Assembly (NCBI RefSeq): GCF_025398195.1
Contig: NZ_JAODNV010000008.1
Coordinates: 62,001-126,000, forward strand
Reading direction: 5' to 3'
DNA length: 64,000 bases
DNA from: Chelativorans petroleitrophicus
GTDB lineage: Bacteria; Pseudomonadota; Alphaproteobacteria; Rhizobiales; Rhizobiaceae
This document shows, in pieces, positions 9,160 through 19,685 of the stretch (its first letter is position 1; each line of letters begins with the position of its first letter). A program made the translations under genes and the position numbers. Below the pieces are notes generated by a model that made no database searches, was not told the DNA's origin, and worked only from the letters and a program-made list of their open reading frames with translations.

Positions 9160-9714
9160 ATGGCCGTAAAAACAGATGATGTTCATCCGAACACGGCGAG
9201 CCGCCAACCGCTCGACCGGCTGGACCGAAAAATATTATCCACGCTGGTCGAAGACGCCACACAGAGCTATGCGGAGCTCGGCCGTAAGGTCGGCCTTTCG
9301 GCGCCCGCCGTCCACGAGCGGGTGAAGCGGCTGAAGCGCACCGGCGTCATTCGCAAAATCGCCGCCCTGATCGACGGCGAGGCCGTGGACAAGAACCTGC
9401 TCGCCTTCGTGCATGTGGACACCAGCGGCTGGGGGAAGACGCCGGAGCTTCTGGCCGTCGCCGAACATCCCGAGGTGGAGGAGATCCACACGGTTGCCGG
9501 GGACACCTGCCTGCTGCTCAAGGTGCGCGCCCGCGACGCACGCGCCCTGGAGGGTCTTCTGGCGCGGATCTATTCCGCCCCGGGCGTGATCGCGACCCGC
9601 AGCTATGTCGTGCTTTCGACCTATCTGGAGCGGCCGCCGCAGCCGGCTCACTCGGTCTCCTGGCCGGTTCTCGAAAAATGGCAGGCTAACGCGGGCGTCA
9701 GTAGTCAACCCTGA
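9160..9714 (+). CDS. Lrp/AsnC family transcriptional regulator
   Basis: A 184-residue regulator. The N-terminal helix-turn-helix lies at about residues 18-75 ([20 protein letters not shown], then [18 protein letters not shown]). The C-terminal RAM/AsnC ligand-binding domain covers about 80-165 ([34 protein letters not shown]). The N-terminus carries a short extra tail. It is divergent from an MFS exporter and probably controls it in response to an amino acid. AGGA lies before the ATG. The last 17 bases overlap the convergent truA. Confidence 0.9.
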   Translation: MAVKTDDVHPNTASRQPLDRLDRKILSTLVEDATQSYAELGRKVGLSAPAVHERVKRLKRTGVIRKIAALIDGEAVDKNLLAFVHVDTSGWGKTPELLAVAEHPEVEEIHTVAGDTCLLLKVRARDARALEGLLARIYSAPGVIATRSYVVLSTYLERPPQPAHSVSWPVLEKWQANAGVSSQP

Positions 9715-10441
9715 TGAGATAAAGGCCTTCCGGCGGCGCGACAGGCCCGCAAGCCGCCCGGTCGCGGGCTTCGAGCGCGGCCTGCACGTCGGCCGCCGTC
9801 CAGGCGCCCTCGCCCACCTTCTTAAGCGTGCCGACCAGCGAGCGCACCTGATTGTGCAGGAAGGAACGCGCGGAGGCGCGGATTTCAATCTCCTCGCCAA
9901 GCCGCGACACCTCCAGCCTGTCGAGCGTCTTCACGGGACTTTTTGCCTGGCACTGGACGGAGCGGAAGGTGGTGAAATCGTGCCGGCCCACGAGCCGTTG
10001 CGCCGCTTCGTGCATGGCCTCGGCATCGAGCCTTCTTGCCACATGCCACACCTTGCCGTGATCCAGCGCGGGTGGCGAGCGGCGGTTGAGGATACGGTAG
10101 AGATAATGCCGCGCCTTGGCCGAGAAGCGCGCATCGAAATCTTCCGGTGCGGCGGCAGCACCAAGAATGGAGATCATCTCGCCTGCCATGCCCAGATGGG
10201 CGTTGAGGGCATCGCGGACCGTATCCGCCTTCCATCCGCGGGAAAGGTCGAAGTGGGCCACCTGCCCGAGCGCGTGGACGCCCGCATCCGTGCGGCCCGC
10301 CCCCCGCAGCGTCACCTCCTCGCCGGAAAAGGCGGCGATCGCCTTCTCGATCGCCTCCTGTACGCTCGGCTGCCCTGCCTGTCGCTGCCAACCAGCATAG
10401 GGGCGGCCGTCATATTCGATGTCGATGCGAAAGCGCGGCAT
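9698..10441 (-). CDS. truA: tRNA pseudouridine(38-40) synthase
   Basis: TruA converts uridines 38, 39 and 40 of the tRNA anticodon stem-loop to pseudouridine. At 247 residues it is full length; the catalytic aspartate is D52 in GRTDAGVHA, and FLHNQVR is the conserved C-terminal motif. It is the last gene of the minus-strand run def, fmt, GNAT, truA, two bases behind the GNAT gene. It overlaps the convergent Lrp-type gene by 17 bases. Confidence 0.97.
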   Translation of the reverse strand: MPRFRIDIEYDGRPYAGWQRQAGQPSVQEAIEKAIAAFSGEEVTLRGAGRTDAGVHALGQVAHFDLSRGWKADTVRDALNAHLGMAGEMISILGAAAAPEDFDARFSAKARHYLYRILNRRSPPALDHGKVWHVARRLDAEAMHEAAQRLVGRHDFTTFRSVQCQAKSPVKTLDRLEVSRLGEEIEIRASARSFLHNQVRSLVGTLKKVGEGAWTAADVQAALEARDRAACGPVAPPEGLYLIRVDY

Positions 10442-10443
10442 GC

Positions 10444-10944
10444 TCAGCCGAGATCCCGGAAGGCGGCGGCATATTCGAGCCGGCCCGTGCGCGGCGCCGC
10501 GCCCCAGGCAAGCGCCTGCAGCGCCTCGCCCTGATACACGCTTTCAAAGCCTGCCGCCCGCGCGTGGCTATAGCCGAACCGGCCGTAATAGGCGGGATCG
10601 CCGAGCACCACGCAGAGGAGCTCACCCTCGCGCTGAAGCCGCAAATGCGCGTCCTTCACCAGGGCCGTCCCGTTTCCCTCCCGCTGATGGGCGGGATCGA
10701 CGGCAAGCGGCGCAAGGGCGACCGCGGGAAAATCCTCCTCCCCGCGCACCATAAGGCGCGAGAACAGGATATGGCCGCGGACCGCGCCGTCGCGCTCGGC
10801 CACGAGCGACAGCACCACATCGCCCGCCGCGCGCAAGGCTTCGACAAGCCTCGCTTCAACCTCACCGCCGAAGGCGGAGAGAAGCAGGGCGCGGATCGCG
10901 TCCCGATCCTGAGGCTCTTCAGGGCGGATGATGACGGCGCTCAT
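10444..10944 (-). CDS. GNAT family N-acetyltransferase
   Basis: A 166-residue single-domain acetyltransferase. The acetyl-CoA pyrophosphate loop is visible as [16 protein letters not shown] (Q87-R88-x-G90-x-G92), followed by [11 protein letters not shown] near the C-terminus as in the predicted acyltransferase group of YhbS-like proteins. The substrate is unknown. Its start overlaps the fmt stop by four bases (ATGA) and its stop is two bases from truA, so it is embedded in the translation-related operon. Confidence 0.85.
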   Translation of the reverse strand: MSAVIIRPEEPQDRDAIRALLLSAFGGEVEARLVEALRAAGDVVLSLVAERDGAVRGHILFSRLMVRGEEDFPAVALAPLAVDPAHQREGNGTALVKDAHLRLQREGELLCVVLGDPAYYGRFGYSHARAAGFESVYQGEALQALAWGAAPRTGRLEYAAAFRDLG

Positions 10945-11876
10945 GACAGAAGCGTTCCCTTTCCGATTTTCGCCCCGCGCAGGAAATTCTCAGCCATCAT
11001 CGGCCTGCCACCCGCCCGCTGCAGCTCCATCAGGCGCACCGCGCCCCCGCCGCAGGCAACGGCGAGGCCGTCGTCAAGCACTTCGCCGGGCGCGCCGCGG
11101 CCCTCGGCAAGCGTCGAGCGCAGAAGCTTCACCCGCTCTTTCCGGCCGGCGAACGGCATCTCGCACCATGCGCCCGGAGAGGGCGATAATCCGCGGATGT
11201 GATTGTGCACCTCCGGCGCGGGGCGGCGCCAGTCCACCCGCGTTTCCTCCTTGGCGATCTTCCTGGCATAGGTGGCACCCTCGGAAGGCTGCGGCACAAA
11301 CGTCATCTCGCCCCTCTCGAGCTTCGCCATGGCCTCGACCATCAGCCGCGCGCCCACCTCCTTGAGGCGGTCGTGCAGTTCGCCGGCCGTCATCTCGCTG
11401 CCGATGGTCACCTTCTCCGTCAGGGCGATGGGACCGGTGTCCAGCCCTTCGTCCATCTTCATGATCATCATGCCGGTCTCCCGGTCGCCCGCCATGATCG
11501 CACGCTGAATGGGGGCTGCGCCGCGCCAGCGGGGCAGAAGCGAGGCATGGCCGTTATAGGCGCCGAGCCGTGTGCCCTCCAGAATGGGCCTCGGCAGGAG
11601 AAGGCCGTAGGCCACAACGACCGCCGCATCAGCATCAAGCGTGCGGAAAACCTCCTGCTCCTCAGTGCTTTTGAGCGACTGCGGCGTGCGGACGGGGATG
11701 CCCAACTCTTCCGCCGCCTCATGCACCGGCGATTTTGTCATTTCCAGCCCGCGCCGACCGGCGGGGCGCGGCGGCTGGGTGTAGACGGCTGCGATTTCAT
11801 GTCCCGTCGCAGCAAGCGCGCGCAGCGTGGGCACGGAGAATTCCGGCGTTCCCATGAAGATGAGGCGTAGGGGCAT
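10941..11876 (-). CDS. fmt: methionyl-tRNA formyltransferase
   Basis: Fmt formylates initiator Met-tRNA using 10-formyl-THF. It has 311 residues with FMGTPEFS at 7-14, the catalytic N108-x-H110 pair in [18 protein letters not shown] and D146 in DEGLDTG. The C-terminal tRNA-binding domain (about 205-311) is present. It lies 24 bases after def, the enzyme that later removes the formyl group, and overlaps the GNAT gene downstream. Confidence 0.97.
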   Translation of the reverse strand: MPLRLIFMGTPEFSVPTLRALAATGHEIAAVYTQPPRPAGRRGLEMTKSPVHEAAEELGIPVRTPQSLKSTEEQEVFRTLDADAAVVVAYGLLLPRPILEGTRLGAYNGHASLLPRWRGAAPIQRAIMAGDRETGMMIMKMDEGLDTGPIALTEKVTIGSEMTAGELHDRLKEVGARLMVEAMAKLERGEMTFVPQPSEGATYARKIAKEETRVDWRRPAPEVHNHIRGLSPSPGAWCEMPFAGRKERVKLLRSTLAEGRGAPGEVLDDGLAVACGGGAVRLMELQRAGGRPMMAENFLRGAKIGKGTLLS

Positions 11877-11900
11877 GACGCCTCCCTGCTGCAGAAGGCG

Positions 11901-12431
11901 CTAACCTACCATCCGGGCCGGCTGGCGGTCCTTGGCAAGCTTCTTGAACTTGCGCACTACCATGTCGCGCTTGAGCTTCGACAGGTAGTCGATGAACAGC
12001 ACACCGTTCAGGTGATCGATCTCGTGCTGCAGGCACGTGGCGAGGATGCCGTCGGCTTCCACCAGCCGTTCCTTGCCTTCGAGGTCGATGTATTTCACCG
12101 TCACCCGGGCCGGGCGCTCCACCTCCGCATAGTAATCGGGAATGGAGAGGCAGCCCTCCTCATGCACGTTGGGCTCATCGGAACGGGAGACGATCTCCGG
12201 ATTGATGAAGACCTGCGGGTTCTTCGGCTCGTCCTTCTCGGACACATCGAGAACCAGCATGCGCAGGGGCTCACCCACCTGGATGGCGGCAAGGCCGATG
12301 CCCGGCGCATCATACATGGTCTCCAGCATGTCGTCCGCGAATTTGCGCAGGTCGTCGTCCACGCGCTCGACCGGCTTGGACACCTGGCGCAGCAACGGAT
12401 CGGGAAGAATGACGAGCGGGCGAATGGTCAT
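11901..12431 (-). CDS. def: peptide deformylase
   Basis: Def removes the N-formyl group from new proteins. It has 176 residues and all three motifs: [10 protein letters not shown] at 45-53 with Q51, EEGCLSIP with metal ligand C94, and QHEIDHLNG with ligands H136 and H140 and catalytic E137. The C-terminus is rich in Lys/Arg ([15 protein letters not shown]). It is the first gene of the def-fmt-GNAT-truA run. The 150-base gap to the divergent rmuC should hold its promoter. Confidence 0.97.
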   Translation of the reverse strand: MTIRPLVILPDPLLRQVSKPVERVDDDLRKFADDMLETMYDAPGIGLAAIQVGEPLRMLVLDVSEKDEPKNPQVFINPEIVSRSDEPNVHEEGCLSIPDYYAEVERPARVTVKYIDLEGKERLVEADGILATCLQHEIDHLNGVLFIDYLSKLKRDMVVRKFKKLAKDRQPARMVG

Positions 12432-12581
12432 GGGCGTGAGGTAATGGCTGGGCGGGAAAGCGTCAATACGTTCCGTATCAAGTGATAGGCAACCGTATCA
12501 CCGGCGACCTTCAACAACCCTACTCAGTTTGTTCACGTTTTGGTCTTATGCTGCCGGGCCGAATCGTCTAAGGTGCCGGCC

Positions 12582-13832
12582 ATGAACGATGCAGTTCCGC
12601 TCCTTTCCGTACCCGTGGCCCAGCTTGGCGCGACGACAATTTCGCTCGGCCAGGCGGTGTTTGCCGCCGGGCTTCTCTTCCTCATTCTGTTCGCGCTTCT
12701 ACTCCTTGCCCTGTGGCGGGCGAGCCGGGCGCGGGCGGAGGCTGCGGAAGAGGCGGCGCTGAGGGCGCGCGAGGCGGAGGCCCGCATGGCCGAGCTCACC
12801 AAAGCCCAAGCCGAGCTGCAGGGCCGCATGGGCACTATCGCCGAGGTGTTTGGCAGCAGGCAGGCGGAGCTGACCAGGGCCATCACCGAAAGGCTCGACG
12901 GCATGACGGCACGTCTCGGCCAGTCGATCACGGAGCAGACGAAATCCACGCACGAAAATCTCGCCAAGCTGCAGGAACGGCTGGCGGTGATCGACACGGC
13001 GCAGAACAACATTCAGGCTCTGGCCGGCCAGGTGGTGCAGCTGCAGCAGATTCTCTCCAACAAGCAGACGCGCGGCGCCTTCGGCCAGTCGCGCATGGAG
13101 GCGATCGTCGCGGATGGCCTGCCGCACGGGGCCTATGAGTTCCAAGCCACGCTTTCCAACGGGAGCCGGCCCGACTGCCTGATCAGGATGCCGAACGGCG
13201 CGCCATCGCTGGTCATCGACGCCAAATTTCCGCTGGAGGCCTGGAACGCGATCCGCGCCGCCAGCGAAAGCGAGGGCGGAATGGAGGCGCGACGGGCCGC
13301 CGAGAGCGCTTTCCGCCGCGATGTGGAGGTGCACATCAAGGCGATCGCGGAGAAATATCTGATCCCCGGCGAGACACAGGACACGGCCTTCATGTTCGTG
13401 CCGTCCGAATCGATCTTCGCCGAAATCCACGAGAATTTCGAAGCGCTGGTGCAGAAGGCGCATCGCGCCCGCGTTGTGATCGTCTCGCCGTCGCTGCTCA
13501 TGCTGTCGATTCAGGTCATCCAGGCGGTGCTCAAGGACGCGCGCATGCGCGAGCAGGCGCATCTGATCCAGGCCGAAGTGGCGAAGCTGATGCAGGACGT
13601 TTCCCGTCTCGACGACCGTGTGCGCAAGCTGCAGGCCCATTTCTTGCAGGCCAACAAGGATATCGACCTGATCCTGACCTCCGCCGACAAAGTGACCAAG
13701 CGCGGGGCCAAGATCGAGGCGCTGGAGCTGGGAGCGCCGAGCGGCGCGGAAGCCATGCCCGACGGGGAGGAAGAGAGCCCCGGCATCGGAACGCGCTCTG
13801 GCACTTTGCGGCTGAGGGTCGTGGAGGAGTAG
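12582..13832 (+). CDS. rmuC: RmuC-family DNA recombination protein
   Basis: A 416-residue protein with one N-terminal membrane helix (about 23-46), an Ala/Glu/Arg-rich coiled coil (about 48-125) and the RmuC nuclease-like domain (about 150-370; GAFGQSRMEAIVADGLP, LVIDAKFPLEAW and AFMFVPSESIFAEI are visible). RmuC limits inversions at short inverted repeats in E. coli; a nuclease role is predicted from the restriction-endonuclease-like fold. The ATG at 12582 is preferred, with AAGG upstream, over an extension to 12540. Divergent from def, convergent with hisG. Confidence 0.92.
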   Translation: MNDAVPLLSVPVAQLGATTISLGQAVFAAGLLFLILFALLLLALWRASRARAEAAEEAALRAREAEARMAELTKAQAELQGRMGTIAEVFGSRQAELTRAITERLDGMTARLGQSITEQTKSTHENLAKLQERLAVIDTAQNNIQALAGQVVQLQQILSNKQTRGAFGQSRMEAIVADGLPHGAYEFQATLSNGSRPDCLIRMPNGAPSLVIDAKFPLEAWNAIRAASESEGGMEARRAAESAFRRDVEVHIKAIAEKYLIPGETQDTAFMFVPSESIFAEIHENFEALVQKAHRARVVIVSPSLLMLSIQVIQAVLKDARMREQAHLIQAEVAKLMQDVSRLDDRVRKLQAHFLQANKDIDLILTSADKVTKRGAKIEALELGAPSGAEAMPDGEEESPGIGTRSGTLRLRVVEE

Positions 13833-13851
13833 TCCCTCTACCTCCTCCCAT

Positions 13852-13873
13852 GAGCCCACTACAATGCGGGCTC
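13852..13873. terminator. short hairpin between convergent rmuC and hisG
   Basis: GAGCCC at 13852-13857 pairs with GGGCTC at 13868-13873 around a 10-base loop in the 43-base gap between convergent stops. No clear T run on either strand, so termination strength is doubtful. Confidence 0.3.
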
Positions 13874-13875
13874 GA

Positions 13876-14568
13876 CTATCGCGCCACCGCTTCGGCCAGT
13901 TCCGCTATCAGCCTTGCGTCTTCGGCCGGCCTATCCTTCTTGGCCGTGACGAGACACGCCTCGGAGCGCAGGATGATGCCGTCCTCCAGCACCTTCAGGT
14001 GATTGGCCTTGAGCGTCGAGCCGGTGGACGTGATGTCGACGATCACATCGGCGGAGCCCGCGGCCGGCGCGCCCTCGGTGGCGCCCAGGCTTTCCACGAT
14101 GCGGTAGACCTGGATGCCATGCTTCTGCGAGAAGAATTGCTGGGTGAGCCGCCAGTATTTGGTAGCGATCCTGAGGCGGCGGCCATGGCGGTGGCGGAAT
14201 TCCGCCGCCACGTCATCCAGATCCGCCATGGTCGAGACATCGAACCAGACTTCGGGTACGGCCACCACCACATCCGCTCGCCCAAAGCCGAGCCGGGCGG
14301 ATATCTCCACCCCCGTCTCCCAATCGGGAATCGTCTCGCGCACGAGATCTTCACCGGTCACGCCGATGTCGATGTTGCCGCGGTCGAGTTCGCGGGCAAT
14401 CTCGGAGGCTGAAAGGAAGGTCACTTCCAGCCCGTCGAGCCCATCCACGGCGGCACGGTAGCGCCGTTCGTTCTCCGGCAAACGGATGGGATAGCCCGCT
14501 TTCCGCAGCCGTTCGATGGCCTCATCCCTCAGCCGACCCTTGGAGGGAAGCGCCAGGGTTACGGTCAT
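13876..14568 (-). CDS. hisG: ATP phosphoribosyltransferase catalytic subunit, short form
   Basis: HisG starts histidine synthesis by joining ATP and PRPP. At 230 residues it is the short form lacking the C-terminal regulatory ACT domain, and therefore needs HisZ; hisZ lies directly upstream, overlapping by four bases (ATGA). N-terminal LALPSKGRL and the PRPP-binding segment [17 protein letters not shown] at about 170-186 are typical. It ends the hisS-hisZ-hisG series on the minus strand. Confidence 0.96.
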   Translation of the reverse strand: MTVTLALPSKGRLRDEAIERLRKAGYPIRLPENERRYRAAVDGLDGLEVTFLSASEIARELDRGNIDIGVTGEDLVRETIPDWETGVEISARLGFGRADVVVAVPEVWFDVSTMADLDDVAAEFRHRHGRRLRIATKYWRLTQQFFSQKHGIQVYRIVESLGATEGAPAAGSADVIVDITSTGSTLKANHLKVLEDGIILRSEACLVTAKKDRPAEDARLIAELAEAVAR

Positions 14569-15686
14569 GGCCTTTCCCCCCGGACAGCCGCGATGCGGTC
14601 GAGCCAGATCGAGAAGCCGACGCCTGGAATGGGGCTTTCCGCCCCGAGCAGCGTAAGCAGCCGGTCATAGCGGCCGCCGCCTACCAGAGGCTGGCGCAGG
14701 CCTTCCGCGCAGATCTCGAAGATGAAGCCGGTGTAATAGTCGAGCGGCCGTCCGAACCCGGCATCGTAGCGGATGTCATCGAGCGGCATGCCCTGCTGCC
14801 CGATGTGGCTCACGCGGGCACCGAACTCCGCCAGCGCCTCGTCGAGCACGATGCCAGCCTGCTCGGCAAAGGCGGCGAGCCTTTCGCCCGCCTCCGCAAG
14901 CGGCGTGTTGATGGCGAGGAATGTTTTCAGCGCGTTGAGCGCGTCGTCGGAAAGGCGGACGCTGCGCAGCCTCGCCTTCTCGATGAGCCGGTGCGCGATC
15001 TCGCCCGGCTCGCGCCCGGCCGTGGGCGACAGGCCCGCAGCCTGCATCGACTCCTCGATATGCTGCGTCAGCCGCGCCTCGTCGCCGCGGGCGACCAGGC
15101 TTGCCACCTCGCGCGGCAGATTGGCTGCGCCTTGAGGATTGGCGCATTCGGCAATCGCCGCCTCCAGCATCGCCGGAGAGCCGAAGGCGCGCGTGAGCCG
15201 CTTCTGCCAGCCGCGCGGAAGGCCGAGCGCGGAAAGAACCGCCTCGAAGACGGCCTGATCGCCCAGCGTGATCTGAAGTCTGGTGCCCGGCAGGACGCGC
15301 GAGAGGATGGCGTGGGCATCGCCGAGCGAGCGCGCATCGGCCGCCGCACGATCAGGGCTTCCAAGGTCCTCGATGCCGGCCTGGAAGAACTCGGCACCCC
15401 CTTCGCGGCGCTGGCGGAAGACCTCGCCCAGATAGGCATAGCGGCGCGGTGTGGTCGCGCGCTTTGCGATGTGGTCGAGGCAAACGGGAATGGTGAATTC
15501 CGGCCGCAGGCAAAGCGTCTCGCCCGTCTCGCTTTCGGTGAGGAAGATGCGCCGGCGCAGATCCTCTCCCGCCATGTCGAGGAAGGGATCGGCAGGCTGG
15601 ATGATGGCGATGTCCGTCAGCGTCGCCTCGCGTTCTGCGAAGAGGTTAAGGATTTCACCGGCAAAGGACGGGTAGCGGGAGGTCAT
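14565..15686 (-). CDS. hisZ: ATP phosphoribosyltransferase regulatory subunit (HisRS-like)
   Basis: HisZ is a catalytically dead paralogue of histidyl-tRNA synthetase that activates short HisG and confers histidine feedback control. It has 373 residues with the class II fold: FLRPEFT-like [12 protein letters not shown] in motif 2 position, [20 protein letters not shown], and GGGRYDRL near the C-terminus. The ATG at 15684-15686 has GGAGGTG upstream, favouring it over a GTG four codons earlier. It sits between hisS (76 bases away) and hisG (overlapping). Confidence 0.94.
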   Translation of the reverse strand: MTSRYPSFAGEILNLFAEREATLTDIAIIQPADPFLDMAGEDLRRRIFLTESETGETLCLRPEFTIPVCLDHIAKRATTPRRYAYLGEVFRQRREGGAEFFQAGIEDLGSPDRAAADARSLGDAHAILSRVLPGTRLQITLGDQAVFEAVLSALGLPRGWQKRLTRAFGSPAMLEAAIAECANPQGAANLPREVASLVARGDEARLTQHIEESMQAAGLSPTAGREPGEIAHRLIEKARLRSVRLSDDALNALKTFLAINTPLAEAGERLAAFAEQAGIVLDEALAEFGARVSHIGQQGMPLDDIRYDAGFGRPLDYYTGFIFEICAEGLRQPLVGGGRYDRLLTLLGAESPIPGVGFSIWLDRIAAVRGERP

Positions 15687-15762
15687 CGCAACACCCACCT
15701 CCGCGCGGGGCCAAGGCCTCCCATGCGCTCCTGCCGGAACGGATCTGCCGGAGTGCTGGGCC

Positions 15763-17298
15763 TCACCCCGCGCGCTCCTGCCGCTGTGCTTCGAGCACGC
15801 GCTTCACCGCCGCCACCATCTCGCTCTCGGGCACCGAGAACTGCGCCGGGCGGGATTCGCGCCATTCGACGTTGCTCTCGATCTGTTCGGAAAGGCGCTT
15901 GCCCTCCTCAAGGTCCTTGATCTGTACCTCGCCCTTTTCGCGCTCGTCGCCACCCTGGATCACGACGCAGGGGCTGCCGCGCCGGTCGGCATATTTCATC
16001 TGCGCCTTCATGCCTCCGCCGCCCAGATACATCTCCGCGCGGATGCCCGCATTGCGCAGTTCGGCAACGAGGCGCTGATAGCGGCCGAGGCTTTCGGTGT
16101 CCTTGTCCATGGCTAGCACAACGACCGGGGCGATGGTTTCAGCGGTCTCCAGCTTGCCCAGGTTCTTCAGCGCCGTCATGAGGCGGGAGACGCCGATGGA
16201 AAAGCCCGTGGCCGGCACCGGCTCGCCGCGGAAACGCGAGACAAGCCCGTCATAGCGTCCGCCGCCGCCGACGGAGCCGAAGCGGACTATTTGACCTTCT
16301 TCGTTGGGGATTTCCGCCAGAAGCTCGGCTTCGAAGACAGGACCCGTATAGTATTCGAGACCTCGGACAACAGAGGGATCGACTACTATCCTTGGCGGCT
16401 TACCCCCGTAGCCGGCATCTAAAACTAGTCCCATTATCTCCTGAAGTTCCCGCACACCAGCGTCACCTGTGGGGCTGTTCGAGATTATTGCGAAAAGCCG
16501 ATCAAGGTAGTTCCTTTGCCTATCAGCGGACGCGTGGCCATCGATTGGTCCGATATCGGGAAGGATCACTGTCAGAATTTGCGCTATCTGCTCTTCATCA
16601 AGCCCCGCGCCTCTCGTGAAATCGCCGCTCTCGTCCAGCCGCCCCTTCCCGAGCAGCTCTCGAACGCCTTCCGGCCCGAGCCTATCCAGCTTGTCGATCG
16701 CCCTTAGCACGGTCAGCCTGCGCCCGGCATTCTCCTCGCCGCCGAGGCCGATCGCCTCCAGCACGCCGTCGAGCACCTTGCGGTTGTTCACGCGGATCAC
16801 GTAGTCGCCGCGCTTGATGCCCAGCGCCTCCATCACGTCGGCCATCATCATGCACATCTCGGCGTCGGCCGCGACGGAAGGCGCGCCGACCGTATCGGCG
16901 TCCACCTGCATGAACTGGCGGAAGCGCCCCGGCCCCGGCTTCTCGTTGCGGAAGACCCAGCCGGCGCGATAGCTGCGATAGGGTTTTGGGAGGCGCTCGA
17001 AATTCTCCGCCACGAAGCGGGCGAGCGGCGCGGTCAGGTCATAGCGCAGCGACAGCCACTGCTCGTCATCGTCCTGGAAGGAGAAGACGCCCTCGTTCGG
17101 CCGGTCCTGGTCCGGCAGGAATTTGCCCAGCGCATCGGTGTATTCGATGATGGGCGTTTCCACCGGCTCAAAGCCGTAGAGCTCGTAGATGGCGCGGATT
17201 TTCGCCACCATCTCGTCCACGGCACGGATGTCGGCGGGATGTCGGTCGACAAGCCCGCGCGGGAGCCGTGCCTTCACCCTGTCCGCCTTGTCAGCCAT
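15763..17298 (-). CDS. hisS: histidine--tRNA ligase
   Basis: A 511-residue class II synthetase attaching histidine to tRNA-His. Motif 2 ([20 protein letters not shown]) and the histidine-binding motifs [13 protein letters not shown] and GGGGRYDGL are intact. The start at 17298 ([15 protein letters not shown]) is the usual N-terminus; an upstream frame to 17427 is rejected. The stretch at about 16360-16620 uses codons such as ATA, CTA, TTA and GTA that are rare in the flanking parts of the gene, while the protein motifs stay intact; see findings. First gene of the hisS-hisZ-hisG series. Confidence 0.96.
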   Translation of the reverse strand: MADKADRVKARLPRGLVDRHPADIRAVDEMVAKIRAIYELYGFEPVETPIIEYTDALGKFLPDQDRPNEGVFSFQDDDEQWLSLRYDLTAPLARFVAENFERLPKPYRSYRAGWVFRNEKPGPGRFRQFMQVDADTVGAPSVAADAEMCMMMADVMEALGIKRGDYVIRVNNRKVLDGVLEAIGLGGEENAGRRLTVLRAIDKLDRLGPEGVRELLGKGRLDESGDFTRGAGLDEEQIAQILTVILPDIGPIDGHASADRQRNYLDRLFAIISNSPTGDAGVRELQEIMGLVLDAGYGGKPPRIVVDPSVVRGLEYYTGPVFEAELLAEIPNEEGQIVRFGSVGGGGRYDGLVSRFRGEPVPATGFSIGVSRLMTALKNLGKLETAETIAPVVVLAMDKDTESLGRYQRLVAELRNAGIRAEMYLGGGGMKAQMKYADRRGSPCVVIQGGDEREKGEVQIKDLEEGKRLSEQIESNVEWRESRPAQFSVPESEMVAAVKRVLEAQRQERAG

Positions 17299-17488
17299 GC
17301 CGAATATCCGTCTTCTGCGATCCATGAACGCGCCCCGCAAGCCGGGCGCGGCTGTCCTATCCGATAAGGGGTTGAGCGGCAAGGGCGCTGTCCCGCCTGT
17401 CAAAGCGGGTGACAGCCTGCCTTCCATGCGCTAATCCCTCGCGCGTTTGCCGGCCGGCATCTCCGGCCTGGATGATTGAGGAGCCCCC

Positions 17489-18349
17489 ATGCCGCAACCG
17501 CCGGCCATGATCGAAAGCCTTGATGCTGTCGCCGCACCCTATCAGACGATCCTGTCCGACGTCTGGGGCGTGGTCCACAATGGCGTGCGAGCCTTCCCGC
17601 AGGCCACCGCAGCGTTAAGCCGTATGCGCGCGCAGGGCAAGGCGGTGGTGCTGATCACCAATGCACCGCGGCCGCACGAGCACGTGGAAGAGCAGTTGAG
17701 GCTCCTGGGCGTGCCCGACGAAAGCTGGGACCGTGTGGTGACCTCCGGCGACGTGACGCGAAACCTCATACGCGAGGCGCCGCGCAAAATCTTTCATATC
17801 GGGCCGGACCGGGATCTGACGATCTATGAAGGCATCGATGTCGAGCTGGTGGAGGAGTTCGAGGCGGACGCCGTGGTGTGCACTGGGCCCTTCGACGACG
17901 AGACGGAAACCCCGGAGGACTATGCCGAGCTTCTGGCCCGGCTGCGCGCGCGTAACCTGCCCTTCATCTGCGCCAATCCGGACATTGTGGTGGAGCGGGG
18001 CGACCGGCTCATCTACTGCGCCGGCGCGCTCGCGCGCGAATACGGGCTTCTTGGTGGGCGCACCCTGATCGCCGGCAAGCCCTTCCGGCCGATCTACGAG
18101 GCGGCATTCGAGGCGGCGAGCGAAGTGCTGGGCCGCACCGTCGGGCCGGACGACACCCTTGCCATAGGCGACGGCGCGCTCACCGACCTGAAGGGCGCGG
18201 CCGGCATGGGTATCGACGTGCTTTATGTGGCAAGCGGAATTCACATCGCCGAGTATCAAAAGGATGGCAGGCTGGATCCGGCCCTCCTCTCCGCCTTTCT
18301 CGAAAAGCATGGCCATCAGCCTGTGGCGGTCATCGACCGATTGGTGTAG
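17489..18349 (+). CDS. TIGR01459-type HAD-superfamily class IIA hydrolase
   Basis: A 286-residue predicted phosphatase of the NagD-like class IIA HAD group. Motif I reads LSDVWGVVHNG (nucleophile D24; Trp in the place of the second Asp, as is usual for this alphaproteobacterial subfamily). Motif II VLITNAPRP is at about 53-61, and AGKPFRPIYEAAF carries the motif III lysine. IGDGALTDLKGA is motif IV. The physiological substrate is unknown. ribF follows after nine bases on the same strand, so the pair is probably co-transcribed. Confidence 0.9.
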   Translation: MPQPPAMIESLDAVAAPYQTILSDVWGVVHNGVRAFPQATAALSRMRAQGKAVVLITNAPRPHEHVEEQLRLLGVPDESWDRVVTSGDVTRNLIREAPRKIFHIGPDRDLTIYEGIDVELVEEFEADAVVCTGPFDDETETPEDYAELLARLRARNLPFICANPDIVVERGDRLIYCAGALAREYGLLGGRTLIAGKPFRPIYEAAFEAASEVLGRTVGPDDTLAIGDGALTDLKGAAGMGIDVLYVASGIHIAEYQKDGRLDPALLSAFLEKHGHQPVAVIDRLV

Positions 18350-18358
18350 AGAACGGCC

Positions 18359-19345
18359 GTGGTGGCATTCTCACGCATTTCCGGCATCGAAAGCTTTCCC
18401 CCGCACCTGCGCAAAGGCGTAGTGGCGATCGGCAATTTCGACGGGGTGCATCGCGGCCATCAGGCTGTGCTCTCGCGCACGCTGGAGCTCGCGGAGGCCA
18501 ATCAGGCGCCGGCCGTGGTGCTCACCTTCGAACCGCATCCGCGCCAGGTCTTCCGGCCGGACATTCCCCTCTACCGGCTGACGCCGGCGCCCATGAAGGC
18601 GCGCCTCATCGAGGCGCTCGGTTTTCAGGCCGTGGTGGAGCAGCCCTTCGACCGCGACTTCTCGCAGCTTCCCGCCGAACGCTTCATCACGGACGTGCTG
18701 CTGAGCGGCCTTGATGTCAGCCATGTGGTGACCGGGTTCGATTTCCACTTCGGCAGGGACCGGGGCGGAACGCCCGAAACGCTTCAGGAGGCGGGAAAGC
18801 GATTGGGCTTCGGCGTATGCCTGGTCGAGGCCTTTTCCGACGAGAGCGGCGAAATCGTCTCTTCCAGCCGCATCCGCGCGCTCCTTACCCAAGGTCGAGT
18901 GGCGGAAGCGGCCGGGCTGCTCGGCTACCGCTACACGGTGGAGGCGACGGTGCGCGACGGCGCGAAGCTTGGCCGCATGCTGGGCTTTCCCACGGCCAAT
19001 ATGGCCCTTCCCGAGGAAACGGCCCTCGCCCATGGCATCTACGCCGTGCGCTTCCGCCGTGCCGACGGCAGCCTTTATGACGGCGTCGCGAGCTTTGGCC
19101 GGCGCCCCACCGTGACGGAGGACGGCGCGGCCCTGCTTGAAACCTTCCTGTTCGATTTCGACGGCGATCTTTACAGCGAGACCTGCGCGGTATCCTTCTT
19201 CGGCTTCCTTCGCGGAGAGGAAAAGTTCGACGGGGTCGACGCGCTCATCGAGCAGATGAAGCGCGATGAGGCGGAGGCGCGGGCGCTGCTTTCAGGCGTC
19301 CGGCCGCTTTCGGCGCTGGATGGGAGGATGAGTTTTAGTGAGTAG
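18359..19345 (+). CDS. ribF: bifunctional riboflavin kinase / FAD synthetase
   Basis: RibF phosphorylates riboflavin to FMN and adenylylates FMN to FAD. It has 328 residues: the N-terminal FAD synthetase domain has GNFDGVHRGHQ at 25-35 (H31, H34), and the C-terminal riboflavin kinase domain has GRMLGFPTANM at about 205-215. It starts with GTG at 18359 (a second GTG follows directly). The last codons and the stop lie inside a palindromic intergenic repeat starting near 19338, which is unusual. Confidence 0.95.
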   Translation: MVAFSRISGIESFPPHLRKGVVAIGNFDGVHRGHQAVLSRTLELAEANQAPAVVLTFEPHPRQVFRPDIPLYRLTPAPMKARLIEALGFQAVVEQPFDRDFSQLPAERFITDVLLSGLDVSHVVTGFDFHFGRDRGGTPETLQEAGKRLGFGVCLVEAFSDESGEIVSSSRIRALLTQGRVAEAAGLLGYRYTVEATVRDGAKLGRMLGFPTANMALPEETALAHGIYAVRFRRADGSLYDGVASFGRRPTVTEDGAALLETFLFDFDGDLYSETCAVSFFGFLRGEEKFDGVDALIEQMKRDEAEARALLSGVRPLSALDGRMSFSE

Positions 19346-19475
19346 CGAAATAGCGAGTAGCGAGCAGTGAGCGGGAAATAGGGGACAGTGCGACTGGATC
19401 TGCGCTTGTTCGTATGTCAACACCATCCCTATTCACTACTTCGCTATTCGCCACTTTCCTCTATTCGCTCCCCTC
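19338..19475. repeat. imperfect palindromic repeat built of TAGCGAA-like units, copy 1
   Basis: The left arm (19338-19384) contains repeated GAGTAGCGAAATAGCGAGTA-type units. The right arm (about 19424-19475) carries the reverse complement, CTATTCACTACTTCGCTATT and CTATTCGCTC. A related, tighter element is at 42608-42685. This copy supplies the last codons and stop of ribF. The remainder of the 340-base gap to ileS (19476-19685) shows no gene; it contains only a 7-bp inverted repeat CCTTCCG/CGGAAGG at 19562-19591. Confidence 0.65.
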
Positions 19476-19685
19476 CCCTTTATTCTTGCCGCCGCCTCGG
19501 CTAAAAGCGCCAGCCATGGACACTGGCCCTATACCGTTTCTGATACGAATTACCGGCCCGGCCTTCCGGACAGCCTGAGCGCTGCGGAAGGTCCGGGGTT
19601 TCTCGCGCACCGTCATGCGCCATCCGCCTCTTGATACTGTTGTCGACGGGGCCATCTGGCTACCCGTGCTTTCCATGGCGAAACA

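Noticed and set aside
19461..19676. 71-codon minus-strand frame in the ribF-ileS gap
   Set aside because: Low-complexity basic product partly inside the palindromic repeat, no ribosome-binding site.
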